A DNA stretch of 64,000 bases from Deltaproteobacteria bacterium (GCA_020853705.1 JADYYK010000003.1:40001-104000); one strand, 5' to 3'; shown: positions 45,653-59,089, counted from the first letter of the stretch. The notes: generated by a model not told the origin, from the letters alone. Numbers and translations: made by a program.

Positions 45653-45686
45653 AAAGCCCGCGGGAGATTGCTCCCCCGCGGGCTTT
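45653..45686 (-). terminator. Intrinsic terminator after tube gene 1
   Basis: AAAGCCCGCGGG (45653-45664) pairs perfectly with CCCGCGGGCTTT (45675-45686), a 12-base stem with a 10-base loop. On the minus strand the stem is followed by TTTT. It ends the message of the tube gene at 45724. Confidence 0.9.
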
Positions 45687-45723
45687 CCGGTGTCTAACCC
45701 ACGTTGGATGCTGCGAGGGCTGC

Positions 45724-46647
45724 TTAGCCGACCTTGAGGGTCTTGCCGGAGTTCGGCTTGAACTCCATCCACTCGCAGTAGATCTCGACCTTCATGCGCT
45801 TGATGGCCTCGGCATTGGCCTCCGACTTGTCGGGGGCGATGCTGGAGATGCCGCAGCTCTTGAGCTCGATGGTGCCGAGCTCGTCCTTCAGGTTCGGGCT
45901 CAGGAAGACGATCGAGCCGTCCTTCTCGGCCGACTGGCCGTTGTTGCCCTTGATGATGAAGTCGTCGGCCCAGTCGATCCAGGTCTGGGCGTGCGACTCG
46001 GCGACGTACAGGGTGATGTTCGGGAACTCGAGCTTCGCCGGCTCCTTCTGGGCGTCGCGGGTGTCACCGGTGTCGCTCTTCGCGACCGTCTGCTTGACCG
46101 TGATGGCGTCGACCTTGTTGATCATCTTGGTGTTGAGGTCGGCCAGGGTGAAGCGGAAGTTCGAGGGCAGCCAGGCCTTCTGGTGCTCGGTGAAGGTGCC
46201 CTTGACGACCGCGCCGGTGCCCTTCTCGAAGCGGATGGTCTCCGGCGAGAGGCCGACCGTCATGTAGGCCGGCTCCTTGGCCGAGCCGTCCAGCGCCGGG
46301 AAGCCGACCTCGGTGATCAGCGCCTCGGTGAAGGTACGACGGCCCTTCTCCTTGTAGTTGAAGTCGCACGCGATGACCGCGCCCGCCTTGCGCTGGTAGT
46401 TCTTGTTCCACGACTCGCGGATCCAGTCGTTGATGGCCGGCGAGGACGACAGGCCGAGCTGCAGCTTGATGTCGCCGTACTCCGGCTGGCCGATGTGCTT
46501 GTGGACGCGGTTGTCGAGACCCGCCGGCTCCGAGATGACGTTGGCCTTGATGTCGCCGCCTTCGCAGGACTTCAGGAAGCCCGCGAAGCCGCCGTTCAGG
46601 TCCAGGGCGAAGCGCCCAGATACGTATGTGCGATCAGTAGCTCCCAT
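45724..46647 (-). CDS. Double-length tail tube protein 1
   Basis: 307 residues, preceded by GGAGGAAC as a strong ribosome site. It shares its layout with the gene at 44660: TYVSGRFALDLNGGFAGFLK, IKLQLGLSSSPAINDWI, NYQRKAGAVIACDFNY, ALITEVGFPALDG in the first half and WIDWADDFIIKGNNGQ, IVFLSPNLKDELGTIELKS, IKRMKVEIYCEWMEFKP in the second. Both halves resemble the gp19 tube fold. It directly follows sheath 1 and has its own terminator, consistent with high and separate expression. It is probably the main inner-tube protein. Confidence 0.85.
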   Translation of the reverse strand: MGATDRTYVSGRFALDLNGGFAGFLKSCEGGDIKANVISEPAGLDNRVHKHIGQPEYGDIKLQLGLSSSPAINDWIRESWNKNYQRKAGAVIACDFNYKEKGRRTFTEALITEVGFPALDGSAKEPAYMTVGLSPETIRFEKGTGAVVKGTFTEHQKAWLPSNFRFTLADLNTKMINKVDAITVKQTVAKSDTGDTRDAQKEPAKLEFPNITLYVAESHAQTWIDWADDFIIKGNNGQSAEKDGSIVFLSPNLKDELGTIELKSCGISSIAPDKSEANAEAIKRMKVEIYCEWMEFKPNSGKTLKVG

Positions 46648-46834
46648 TGACTCGTTCCTCCGCGTTCACTGTCCACCCAGCTTCACACGAGCGCTCACGC
46701 CCGAACCGTCCCACCCAACCCACCGCTGGCCCGTCCTATGGAAGGCCCCGAAGTGAATTCTCGTGCCCCTGCTGAGCTACATCGCGCTCCAGAACCGACC
46801 ACCGATTCTTTCGCGCACGACCTCTTACGAACAA

Positions 46835-46868
46835 AGCCGGGGCTTCCCCCCCTCCAGAAGCCCCGGCT
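46835..46868 (-). terminator. Intrinsic terminator after sheath 1
   Basis: AGCCGGGGCTTC (46835-46846) pairs perfectly with GAAGCCCCGGCT (46857-46868), a 12-base stem with a 10-base loop. On the minus strand the stem is followed by TTGTT. It ends the sheath 1 message within the 238-base gap before the first tube gene; the rest of the gap shows no gene. Confidence 0.85.
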
Positions 46869-46885
46869 CGTATTCGACCTACTCG

Positions 46886-48097
<1,212 letters not shown>

Positions 48098-48208
48098 TGG
48101 TGATGCCTCCTCGTTGACTGCGTTGTGGTCTTACTTACCGAAGCGAGCAGAACTCGTGCAACGCGGGCGTGCGCCAACCTCCCCCCGAGGCTGACGCGCG
48201 CGCGCGGA

Positions 48209-48967
48209 CTACCGTTTGTCGCCGGTGCCGGTCTTGATGTTGGTCGACAAGCCGCCACCTGCGGTCGGTGCCGGCTTGCCGCCGCCACCACCGCCACCGC
48301 CACCACCAGGTGAACCGAGCGGATAGCCCGGCCCTTCCTCGGTGGTCTGATCGAGCAGATTCTTGTACCTGACTCCACGCTCCTTCACGCGCTTGAACGG
48401 CTCGAGCTTCTCTGGATAGATCGGGACCGAGGTCCAGGCCTGGATGGCAGGACGGATGGGCTGATTCAGGCTGCCCCAGAAGCGGGCCAGGGTGCCTTCG
48501 TCGAGGCGCGATGACAGCGTCACCGGCATCTCGTACTCGGGCTCGAACGAGTCGCCCTTGAGCGTCTCGCCCGAGATGACCGGGTGCTCGATCAGCGCCT
48601 TGATGGCGAGGCCGAGCAGGAGCTGCTCGTCCTCGGGCGTCTGGGCCCAGGTCGACACCAGGTAGTCGAGGCGAACCCACATGGGGGCGTCGCGCTTGGT
48701 CTCGAGGATGCTGCCGTCAGGCTGCGCCAGCTCCAGGATCTCCTGGTCACCGCGGTGCGCCTGCACGCCGTCGTAGTCGAGGCCGAGCTGGTAGAGATAG
48801 ACGCAGACCGCGGGCAGCTTGCCCTCGATCTGATCGGGCTTGGGCGCGTTGGCGACGATATGCACGCGCTTGTACCCGGCAGCCTTGAACTCACCGAGGA
48901 GGAGCTGAGACAGCGTCTCACTCGACTCTTTGATGATGTGATGCTGTCCCGGGATGATGTAGCCCAC
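48209..48967 (-). CDS. DUF4255 protein (Afp16/Pvc16-like terminator)
   Basis: 252 residues from GTG 48967. The pattern ETLSQLLLGEFKAAG, PAVCVYLYQLGLDYDGVQ, PMWVRLDYLVSTWAQTPEDE, QLLLGLAIKALIEHPVISG and the later PVTLSSRLDEGTLARFWGSL belongs to the DUF4255 family, the N-terminal domain of the tail-terminator protein that caps tube and sheath at the distal end. The last 35 residues are a Gly-rich linker with a short polar end. It is the first gene of the eCIS operon, divergent from the KamA-like gene. In Afp the equivalent gene is last. Confidence 0.93.
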   Translation of the reverse strand: MGYIIPGQHHIIKESSETLSQLLLGEFKAAGYKRVHIVANAPKPDQIEGKLPAVCVYLYQLGLDYDGVQAHRGDQEILELAQPDGSILETKRDAPMWVRLDYLVSTWAQTPEDEQLLLGLAIKALIEHPVISGETLKGDSFEPEYEMPVTLSSRLDEGTLARFWGSLNQPIRPAIQAWTSVPIYPEKLEPFKRVKERGVRYKNLLDQTTEEGPGYPLGSPGGGGGGGGGGKPAPTAGGGLSTNIKTGTGDKR

Positions 48968-49283
48968 GCGTCCTCGACCTCCGAGCCGAGCGACCTTATT
49001 CGATCACCTGAATGTGGTCAAGAAGGAAACCATACAAAAAAGGCTTGAAACATAGGCTGCGCGGCGCGCCCCGACACCGCAACGAATGCGCAACAAGTGG
49101 CCCGGCGCGAGCTCGTGCGCGCGCGCGCGGAAACGGATCGTGCTTCGAAAAATCGGCTCTGATCTGGAGGCGGCTGCGGTCCGCGGTGGCCGCCACGAGC
49201 TGCGATGACACGTTGCGGCAAGCAATAGCGCTTGCCTGCTCATGCCGCCCTGAGATAGTTGCAGTGACCAGACGGGCGAGACG
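48968..49283. other. Intergenic control region between eCIS and KamA-like genes
   Basis: This 316-base gap separates divergent genes and has no ORF I can support. It holds an AT-richer patch at 48990-49055, unusual for this window, and a CG-alternating patch near 49110-49135. A possible minus-strand promoter lies in the AT-rich patch. Confidence 0.6.
48995..49021 (-). promoter_or_regulatory. Candidate sigma-70-type promoter for the eCIS operon
   Basis: On the minus strand TTGACC (49021-49016) resembles a -35 box and AATAAG (49000-48995) a -10 box, with a 15-base spacer, 27 bases before GTG 48967. The spacer is shorter than the ideal 17, so this is a weak prediction. Confidence 0.35.
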
Positions 49284-50717
<1,434 letters not shown>

Positions 50718-50744
50718 CGTAGCGCTGACGTCAGCTGCGGGCTG

Positions 50745-53381
<2,637 letters not shown>

Positions 53382-53500
53382 ATGTGCTCCCTCGTCGTGT
53401 CGTCGTCGTGTCGTCAACCACGACGGTACCCGAATTTCGCCGCGTGTGTAGGTCGTGCAGGGATTGGGCAGGTATGGGATGCGCGCGAGGGCGGCGCGGG

Positions 53501-54424
53501 TTACAGCGATTCGGCCAGGGCGCGGGTCAGTGCCGCCAGCAGACCCACCATGCCGAGCAGATCGTCCCGGTTGTGCGCCACGATGCCCGCCAGGTCGCTG
53601 GCGTCGCCGCTGCGCAGATAGGCGCCATAGATCGCCGGCGCCATCCAGCCCGGGGTGTCGTCGCTGCGCGGACGGCCCAGGATGCTGACCTCCAGCGCGG
53701 CCAGCCGACAGCTCGGGACCCAGCGCTTGTACATGCGCCGCGCGGGGTGCAGCAGATCGACCTGGGGCGCGGCGTCGGTCAGGGCGGGCGCCAGGCGGCG
53801 CCGCGTCATGACATGACGGGTGCGCAGCATCGGCAGGTCGAAGCTCTTGCCGTTGAAGCTGCACACCGCGCTGGCGTCGGCCAGCAGGGCGCCCAGGCGG
53901 GCCAGCGCGCGCGGCTCCTCGGCGGGCGAGCGCAGGAGCAGCTGCTCGGTGAAGAAGCGGCCGTCATCACCCCAGCCGCCGACACCGATGAGGAACGGCA
54001 GCGTGCCGGTGCCACCCGACAGGCCGGTGGTCTCGAGGTCGACGAAGCGGATGCGCGCGGGATCGATGGCGAGGTCGACGCGCGGGCGGTTGCGCGGAGC
54101 CGGGCGCCACCAGGCGCGGTGCAGCAGTCGACCGATGTGCTCCGGGGTGATGGCCAGCGCGTCATCGAGGCGCAGGCGACCGACCGCGGCGTGCGCGGGG
54201 TGGCTGCCGTGGATGGTGAGCAGGTTGCTGGTGGCGTCGACGCGGGCGCCGGGCAGCTCCTCGGCGGCGAGGCGGTGGGCGCGACGCCGCGCCGGGGCGC
54301 TGCGCGGGGTGTGGAGCTCGTGGCCGCTGGGGTCGACCGGGACGTAGGTCAGCTCGCGCACGCCGGGGCGTGGCGCGGTGGGGAGGACGCGGGCCAGGCG
54401 GGACGCGAAGTCGGGGGCGCTCAC
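53501..54424 (-). CDS. mrfB: MrfB/YprB-like RNase H-fold exonuclease
   Basis: 307 residues from GTG 54424, which overlaps the helicase stop by four bases (GTGA). The nuclease core begins at IRFVDLETTGLSGGTGTLPF, with the DxE metal-binding pair, and continues through VCSFNGKSFDLPMLRTR, a conserved Asp, and IVAHNRDDLLGMVGL with the last acidic residue, as in DEDD exonucleases. This is the YprB (MrfB) pattern. In Bacillus subtilis MrfA helicase and MrfB nuclease repair mitomycin C damage. Here the two genes are coupled in the same way. The first 130 residues are variable. Confidence 0.88.
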   Translation of the reverse strand: MSAPDFASRLARVLPTAPRPGVRELTYVPVDPSGHELHTPRSAPARRRAHRLAAEELPGARVDATSNLLTIHGSHPAHAAVGRLRLDDALAITPEHIGRLLHRAWWRPAPRNRPRVDLAIDPARIRFVDLETTGLSGGTGTLPFLIGVGGWGDDGRFFTEQLLLRSPAEEPRALARLGALLADASAVCSFNGKSFDLPMLRTRHVMTRRRLAPALTDAAPQVDLLHPARRMYKRWVPSCRLAALEVSILGRPRSDDTPGWMAPAIYGAYLRSGDASDLAGIVAHNRDDLLGMVGLLAALTRALAESL

Positions 54425-56748
54425 GGGCGGTCCTCGTGCTCGTGCTTGCCGCCGGGGACCAGACGCAGGCCGTGCAGCCGATCGGCCATGACGCCCAGGA
54501 TGACCACCGCGGCCTGCTTGCCGGCCAGACCGAGCTCGCCGACCGGGCCGACGCACGCCGGGCAGCCGAACTGGCACCCGCAGTGCTCGATCAGCTTGCG
54601 CGCGCGCCCGACCAGCTCGGCGCGCAGGTCGAACAGGCGGTGGGCGTAGCCCATGCCGCCGGGCATGGCGTCGTGCAGGAACACCGTGGGCCAGGGGCAG
54701 CTCTCGTCGCCGACCACGCGCCCGAGATCGTGCACGTCACACATCACCATCAGCGCGCCGACGTGGTGCAGCGCATAGGCGGCGCCGCGGGTGCCGTCCG
54801 CGGTGGCGGCGCCGGCGGCGGCCCCGCGCGCCTCCAGGATCAGGGCGCGGGTGTGCATCTCCTCGTCGGGCTGCGAGACCTCGCCATAGCCGACGTTCTC
54901 GTGCGTGTGAAAGCGGATCTTCTTGAAGCCGACGACCTTCTTGCGCACGTGGATCTCGCCCACGGCGCTGGCGCCGGCGCGCTCCAGCTCCTCCAGCACG
55001 CGCACCTTGGTGTTGGTCATGGCCAGCGTGTAGTGGTCGCACTCGATCGGCTTGACGAAGGCCTTGCGGGTCTGCCAGTCCAGGCGCTCGACCTGGAAGG
55101 TGCGGCCCTCGATCTGGTAGATCGCGCTCGGGTGCAGCGCCTGCGCGGCGTCGCCGCGGTCGACCTCGGCGATGACCTCGTCGCCCTCGCCGTCCCCCTC
55201 GCAGTTCACGACCACGAAGTTCTCGTCGAGCGGACCGCGCAGCGAGACCTCCTGCGCGGGATAGGCGTCGCCGACCCAGTGAAATTGCGCCGCGTCGGCG
55301 TCAAGCGGGCTGCTGTCCACGTCGGCGCTCTCGTGTAGCGCCCCGGCGTGCGCCAGCGCGCGCAGCACCTCCAGCGTCTCGTCGACCCCGAGGCCGCCGA
55401 AGCGCTCGCCGCGCGCGAACGGCAGCTCGAACGCCGCACACTTGATGTGCGGCACCAGCACCGACAGGTTGTCGGCGTCGATGCGGCCATGCTCGGCGGG
55501 CTGCCCGAACAGCCACTCTGGCTCGCCGGCCACGTACTGATCCATCGGCTCGCTGCACGCCACCAGCACCACCGCGGCGCGCTCGCCGCGACGGCCGGCG
55601 CGGCCGGCACGCTGCCACACCGCGGCGCGACTGCCCGGCCAGCCCGCGATGACCACCGCGCCCAGGCCGCCGACGTCGATGCCCAGCTCCAGCGCGCTGG
55701 TTGCGACCACCACGCGGGCCTGGCCCGAGGACAGCGCGCGCTCGACCTCGCGCCGCAGCTCGGGCAGATAGCCGCCGCGATAGCCGCGTACCTGGGCCGC
55801 GGGCAGGTCGTCGTCGGCGTCATCGTGCAGCGTGCGCACCAGGACCTCGACCGCGCGCCGGGTCCGCGTGAACACCAGCGTGGGCACGCCGGCCACCGCC
55901 AGCTCACGCGTGATGCGCCGGGTCGCCTTGAGGTACGACGCGCGCAGCCCCAGCGCGGCGTCCACGATGGGCGGGTTGTACAGCCAGAACTCGCGCTCCA
56001 CCTCGGGCGCGCCGCTCTCGGTGATGGCGTGCACCGGCGTCGGCGCGGCCAGCACGCCGGTGGCCAGCTCGCCCGGATTGGCGATGGTCGCGCTGGTGGC
56101 CACGAAGCGCGGCGTCGCGCCGTGGAACGCCGCGATGCGCCGCAGCCGACGCATCAGGTTGGCGACGTTCGAGCCGAACCAGCCGCGATAGACGTGCAGC
56201 TCGTCGACCACCACGTAGCGCAGGCCGGCGAAGAAGGCGGCCCACTGCGCGTGGTGCGGCAGGATCCCGGTGTGCAGCATGTCGGGGTTGGTGGCCACGA
56301 TGCGCGCCCGGGTGCGCGCGGCGCGGCGCTGATCGGCGGGCGTATCCCCGTCGTAGACCGCGACGCCGCGATCGGGCGCGCCGGTCGCCGCCGCCAGCGC
56401 CCGCGCCGACTCGACCTGGTCGCGCGCCAGCGCCTTGGTGGGAAACAGGTACAGCGCGCGCGCGTGCGGATCGGCCAGCAGCGCCTCGAAGACCGGCAGG
56501 TGGTAGCACAGCGACTTGCCCGAGGCGGTCGGGGTCGCGACCACGATGTCACGCTGGGCCAGCGCCGCGATGGCCTCGGCCTGGTGCGACCACAGCGTCT
56601 TCACGCCGCGCGCATCCAGCGCCCGCGCCAGCGCTGGCGCGACCACCGGCAGCGCGACCGCACGCCCCGCCCGTGCCGGCATCACGCGCCGTTCGAGGAA
56701 GCTGCCCGGCTGGCGCTGCCAGCCCGCGAGGACGTCGTCGAGGCCCAT
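54421..56748 (-). CDS. mrfA: MrfA/YprA-like DEAH-type helicase
   Basis: 775 residues. Helicase motifs run TLWSHQAEAI (Q-type), ATPTASGKS (Walker A), YLFPTKALARDQ, VDELHVYRG (DELH box), VATSATIANP, and in the second RecA domain ARVVVATSALELGIDVGG and WQRAGRAGRRG. The C-terminal domain (DUF1998 type) ends with the four-cysteine group CGCQFGCPAC, expected to bind zinc. This is the YprA/MrfA family of DNA repair helicases. It is followed by the MrfB-like nuclease gene with a four-base overlap. The start ATG 56748 gives the standard N-terminus. Confidence 0.93.
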   Translation of the reverse strand: MGLDDVLAGWQRQPGSFLERRVMPARAGRAVALPVVAPALARALDARGVKTLWSHQAEAIAALAQRDIVVATPTASGKSLCYHLPVFEALLADPHARALYLFPTKALARDQVESARALAAATGAPDRGVAVYDGDTPADQRRAARTRARIVATNPDMLHTGILPHHAQWAAFFAGLRYVVVDELHVYRGWFGSNVANLMRRLRRIAAFHGATPRFVATSATIANPGELATGVLAAPTPVHAITESGAPEVEREFWLYNPPIVDAALGLRASYLKATRRITRELAVAGVPTLVFTRTRRAVEVLVRTLHDDADDDLPAAQVRGYRGGYLPELRREVERALSSGQARVVVATSALELGIDVGGLGAVVIAGWPGSRAAVWQRAGRAGRRGERAAVVLVACSEPMDQYVAGEPEWLFGQPAEHGRIDADNLSVLVPHIKCAAFELPFARGERFGGLGVDETLEVLRALAHAGALHESADVDSSPLDADAAQFHWVGDAYPAQEVSLRGPLDENFVVVNCEGDGEGDEVIAEVDRGDAAQALHPSAIYQIEGRTFQVERLDWQTRKAFVKPIECDHYTLAMTNTKVRVLEELERAGASAVGEIHVRKKVVGFKKIRFHTHENVGYGEVSQPDEEMHTRALILEARGAAAGAATADGTRGAAYALHHVGALMVMCDVHDLGRVVGDESCPWPTVFLHDAMPGGMGYAHRLFDLRAELVGRARKLIEHCGCQFGCPACVGPVGELGLAGKQAAVVILGVMADRLHGLRLVPGGKHEHEDRP

Positions 56749-56815
56749 GCTGAACAGTTGATCACGTTACACAAGTACAGTGCCCCGGGCAACTTCCTCT
56801 TTATAGAGGAGGCGC

Positions 56816-57130
56816 CTAGAGGACGCTGGCGAGGTTGGCGAGGGCGATCCTGCGCAACTTGATGAGGCGCCCCGGATCTGGACAGGCCGAGCGGGCCCAG
56901 GCGACCAGGCGCGCGGCGTCGCCACCAAACCCGGCAGCGAAGGAGGTCGGCCAGTGCTGGCGCCAGGCAAGCACGAAGGCCGCCAGCGCGTCGCGCTCGC
57001 GAGGTTCGAGCCAGCCAGGCTGCACCAGCTGGACGGCCGCGGCGATGGCGTCGACCCCGGGTGTCACTCCGGAGCGCGTGCCCGCCAGCGGCACACCAGC
57101 CCGATGCAAGATTTGCCATGCCTCGTGCAC
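56816..57130 (-). CDS. Hypothetical protein divergent from nucleotidyltransferase-like gene
   Basis: 104 residues from GTG 57130; the frame is open further upstream, but that would overlap the plus-strand gene. The sequence is helical (VDAIAAAVQLVQPGW, RERDALAAFVLAWRQHWP, IKLRRIALANLASVL). No recognised domain. It may be a partner of the nucleotidyltransferase-like protein encoded on the other strand with 18 bases between starts. The predicted start lacks a strong ribosome site, so the coordinates are uncertain. Confidence 0.5.
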   Translation of the reverse strand: MHEAWQILHRAGVPLAGTRSGVTPGVDAIAAAVQLVQPGWLEPRERDALAAFVLAWRQHWPTSFAAGFGGDAARLVAWARSACPDPGRLIKLRRIALANLASVL

Positions 57131-57148
57131 TGGACCTAAGTTTAACCC

Positions 57149-57670
57149 ATGCCGCTCGATCGGGACCGGATCGTGGCGCTGCTGGCCGCGGCCGCAGATG
57201 AGCTGACGGGCGACTGGCTCCTGATCGGCGGCGCGGCGGCGGCGGTGTGGTTCGCGGCTGATCGAGTCACCGAGGACATCGACCTGGTCAGCCTCAGCGG
57301 CGCCCAGGCGGACCGCCTGGCCCTGCTCGAGCTGGGCGAACGCGTCGGCCTGGCCCCCGAGGCGCTCAACTCGGCAGCAGACTACTTCGTGCGCAGGATC
57401 CCGGGCTGGGAGCGCGAGCTCGAGCTTCATCTGCGCGGACGCAGCGCGGCGATTCACCGCCCGACCGTGACCCTGTTCCTGCTGCTCAAGCTGGGGCGAC
57501 TCAGCGAGCAGGACCTCTCCGACTGCGAGCGGCTCATCGCGTTTGCCCGCGCCCACGGCGCCAGCTGGGACGCGACCCGCGTCGTTGCGGCGATCGACGC
57601 GGCCGCGGCCACCGACGACGTGCCGCTCCGGGAGCGGCGCCAGCGGCTGCGCGGGCTGCTCAGCGGGTGA
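57149..57670 (+). CDS. Nucleotidyltransferase-like protein (DUF6036/AbiEii-type)
   Basis: 173 residues. LLIGGAAAAVWFAADRVTEDIDLVSL gives the GG...TxDxD pattern of minimal nucleotidyltransferases such as DUF6036 and AbiEii-like toxins (shown here as LIGGAAAAVW and TEDIDLVSL). The remaining part is helical, with a KLGRLSEQDLSDCERLIAFA segment. Members often work in toxin-antitoxin pairs by transferring a nucleotide to a target. No ribosome site is obvious before ATG 57149, so it may be leaderless. Its end overlaps the acetyltransferase gene tail to tail by 11 bases. Confidence 0.75.
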   Translation: MPLDRDRIVALLAAAADELTGDWLLIGGAAAAVWFAADRVTEDIDLVSLSGAQADRLALLELGERVGLAPEALNSAADYFVRRIPGWERELELHLRGRSAAIHRPTVTLFLLLKLGRLSEQDLSDCERLIAFARAHGASWDATRVVAAIDAAAATDDVPLRERRQRLRGLLSG

Positions 57671-58133
57671 GGCGGCGGCGCAGGTGCAGGTTCTTGCCGC
57701 GAAAGCCCAGGCGCTGGTAGAGGGCGCGGGCGCGGGTGTTGTCGGGCGTGACCTCGAGGGCCAGGGCGACCGCCTCGGGGGGGCACGGGGGCGCCGCGCG
57801 GGCCAGCGCCTCGAGCAGCGCGCTGCCGTGGCCGCCGCCGCGGGCGGATGGCGCGACATAGAGCTCGTCGATGCTGCACACCTCGCCGCCGAGCTCGTTC
57901 GACCACACGCTGACCAGCAGCGCGAAGCCGCACACGGCGCCGGCGACCTCGAGCACCACGACCTGACCGCGCGCCGGCCGGGCGCGCAGCGCCTCCAGGG
58001 TGCGCCGGGTGTGCTCGGCCGGTACCGGGTCGGTCGCCGGGTCCTCCACATAGAGGGCGAGGCTGAGCGCCACCACGGCGTCGTCGTCGGCGGGCGTCGC
58101 AGCACGCCACAGCAGCGTCGGTGCAGGCAGCAT
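57660..58133 (-). CDS. GNAT-family N-acetyltransferase
   Basis: 157 residues, the standard size for a GNAT enzyme. The acetyl-CoA binding stretch is IDELYVAPSARGGGHGSALLEAL (given here as IDELYVAPSA and RGGGHGSALLEAL), which matches the R-x-x-G-x-G/A motif. NTRARALYQRLGF near the end is the usual C-terminal GNAT helix and strand. It probably acetylates a small molecule or a protein amine; the substrate is unknown. It converges on the nucleotidyltransferase-like gene with a short overlap and is divergent from the AhpD-like pair. Confidence 0.9.
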   Translation of the reverse strand: MLPAPTLLWRAATPADDDAVVALSLALYVEDPATDPVPAEHTRRTLEALRARPARGQVVVLEVAGAVCGFALLVSVWSNELGGEVCSIDELYVAPSARGGGHGSALLEALARAAPPCPPEAVALALEVTPDNTRARALYQRLGFRGKNLHLRRRLTR

Positions 58134-58178
58134 CGCCAGACGCTACCGCAGCCCGCGTGGTGCGGCTATATTCAGTCC

Positions 58179-58505
58179 ATGTCGCGCCACACCGAGGTGG
58201 TCGCCGCGCTCGAGGCGGCCATCCTGCAAGGACCCGGAGAGACGCCGCCGGCCCAGCGCCGCGCGGTCGCCGAGGGCGACGCCGCCGCCAGCGCCGGCAT
58301 CGGCCCGGCGCCGGCTGCGCTGGCGGCCTATCTCGACAAGGTGCGCAAGCACGCCTACAAGGTCACCGACGACGACGTGGCCGCGCTGCGCGCCGCCGGC
58401 TACAGCGAGGACCAGCTGTTCGAGCTGACCGTGGCCACGGCGTGGGGCGCCGCCCGGCAGCGTCTGCACGCGGGGCTGGCCGCGCTGCGAGGAGCCAAGT
58501 CATGA
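58179..58505 (+). CDS. AhpD-like fold small protein without the redox cysteines
   Basis: 108 residues. The helical pattern LAAYLDKVRKHAYKVTDDDV, AALRAAGYSEDQLFELTVAT and GAARQRLHAGLAALRG is close to the core of carboxymuconolactone decarboxylase/AhpD-like proteins, but no CxxC is present. The stop overlaps the start of the larger AhpD-like gene by four bases (ATGA), so the two are co-translated and probably form a complex. Confidence 0.8.
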   Translation: MSRHTEVVAALEAAILQGPGETPPAQRRAVAEGDAAASAGIGPAPAALAAYLDKVRKHAYKVTDDDVAALRAAGYSEDQLFELTVATAWGAARQRLHAGLAALRGAKS

Positions 58506-59089
58506 GACTGAGCAAGGTCGAGCGCGGCCACCGCTTCAAGCACAAGCTGCTGATGGGCCTCATGCGCGTGATGTCGGGCCATCCCGCGCCCGACGTGGTC
58601 AAGACCATCCTGTATCGCCCCGAGTTCTTCGGGCGCTCCTTCTCGGCGCTGTGTCAGTCCAGCCTGCGCGGGCCCAGCACCTGGTCGGTGGGCGAGCGTG
58701 AGCTGTTCGCAGCCTTCACCTCGCGCCTCAACCAATGTCGATTTTGAACCGGTGCCCACGGCGCGGTCGCGTCGTTCGAGCTCGGCGATGACCTCACCCA
58801 GGCGGTCCTGAAGGACCACCTGACCGCACCCATCAGCGAGCCGCTGCGGCTGATGCTGACGTTCCTCGAGAAGCTGACCGCGGCGCCCGACAGCGTCACG
58901 CCGGCCGACATCGCGCCGCTGCGCGCCGCCGGCCTCAGCGACGACCAGATCGAGGACGCCATCCACGTGTGCACCTGCTTCAACCTGATCGTGCGCATCG
59001 CCGACAGCTTCGACTTCGCGGTGCCCAGCCGGGCCAGCTTCGACGCCAGCGCCAAGATGCTGCTCAAGCGCGGCTACATCCTCGGATAG
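58502..59089 (+). CDS. AhpD-like selenoprotein (CxxU), in-frame TGA read as selenocysteine
   Basis: 195 residues if TGA 58745-58747 is read through as residue 82. The frame before it (SVGERELFAAFTSRLNQCRF) and after it (TGAHGAVASFELGDDL and later PLRAAGLSDDQIEDAIHV) are one continuous AhpD/carboxymuconolactone decarboxylase protein in the same phase, with the TGA where a second Cys of CxxC belongs, giving Cys-Arg-Phe-Sec. No frame change is needed. AhpD-like CxxU selenoproteins are a known family, and a suitable SECIS hairpin follows. It should act as a thiol or selenol peroxidase-type redox enzyme. It is coupled to the gene at 58179. No selA, selB, selC or selD is in the window. Confidence 0.85.
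58745..58775 (+). promoter_or_regulatory. Sec codon and bacterial SECIS element
   Basis: TGA at 58745-58747 is followed by a hairpin ACGGCGC (58758-58764), loop GGTC (58765-58768), GCGTCGT (58769-58775). The seven pairs include one G-U. The loop starts 17 bases after the TGA. In E. coli fdhF a GGUC(U) apical loop lies 18 bases after the UGA, so both loop and spacing fit SelB binding. Confidence 0.8.

Noticed and set aside
53382..53864. Extension of the kinase frame upstream to 53864
   Set aside because: The extra part would overlap the MrfB-like gene and has no conserved features; GTG 53381 has a good ribosome site and starts just before the kinase domain.
58745..58747. TGA as an ordinary stop or sign of a pseudogene
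   Set aside because: The frame continues in the same phase with full conservation, the TGA is at the exact catalytic Cys position, and a SECIS-like hairpin follows.
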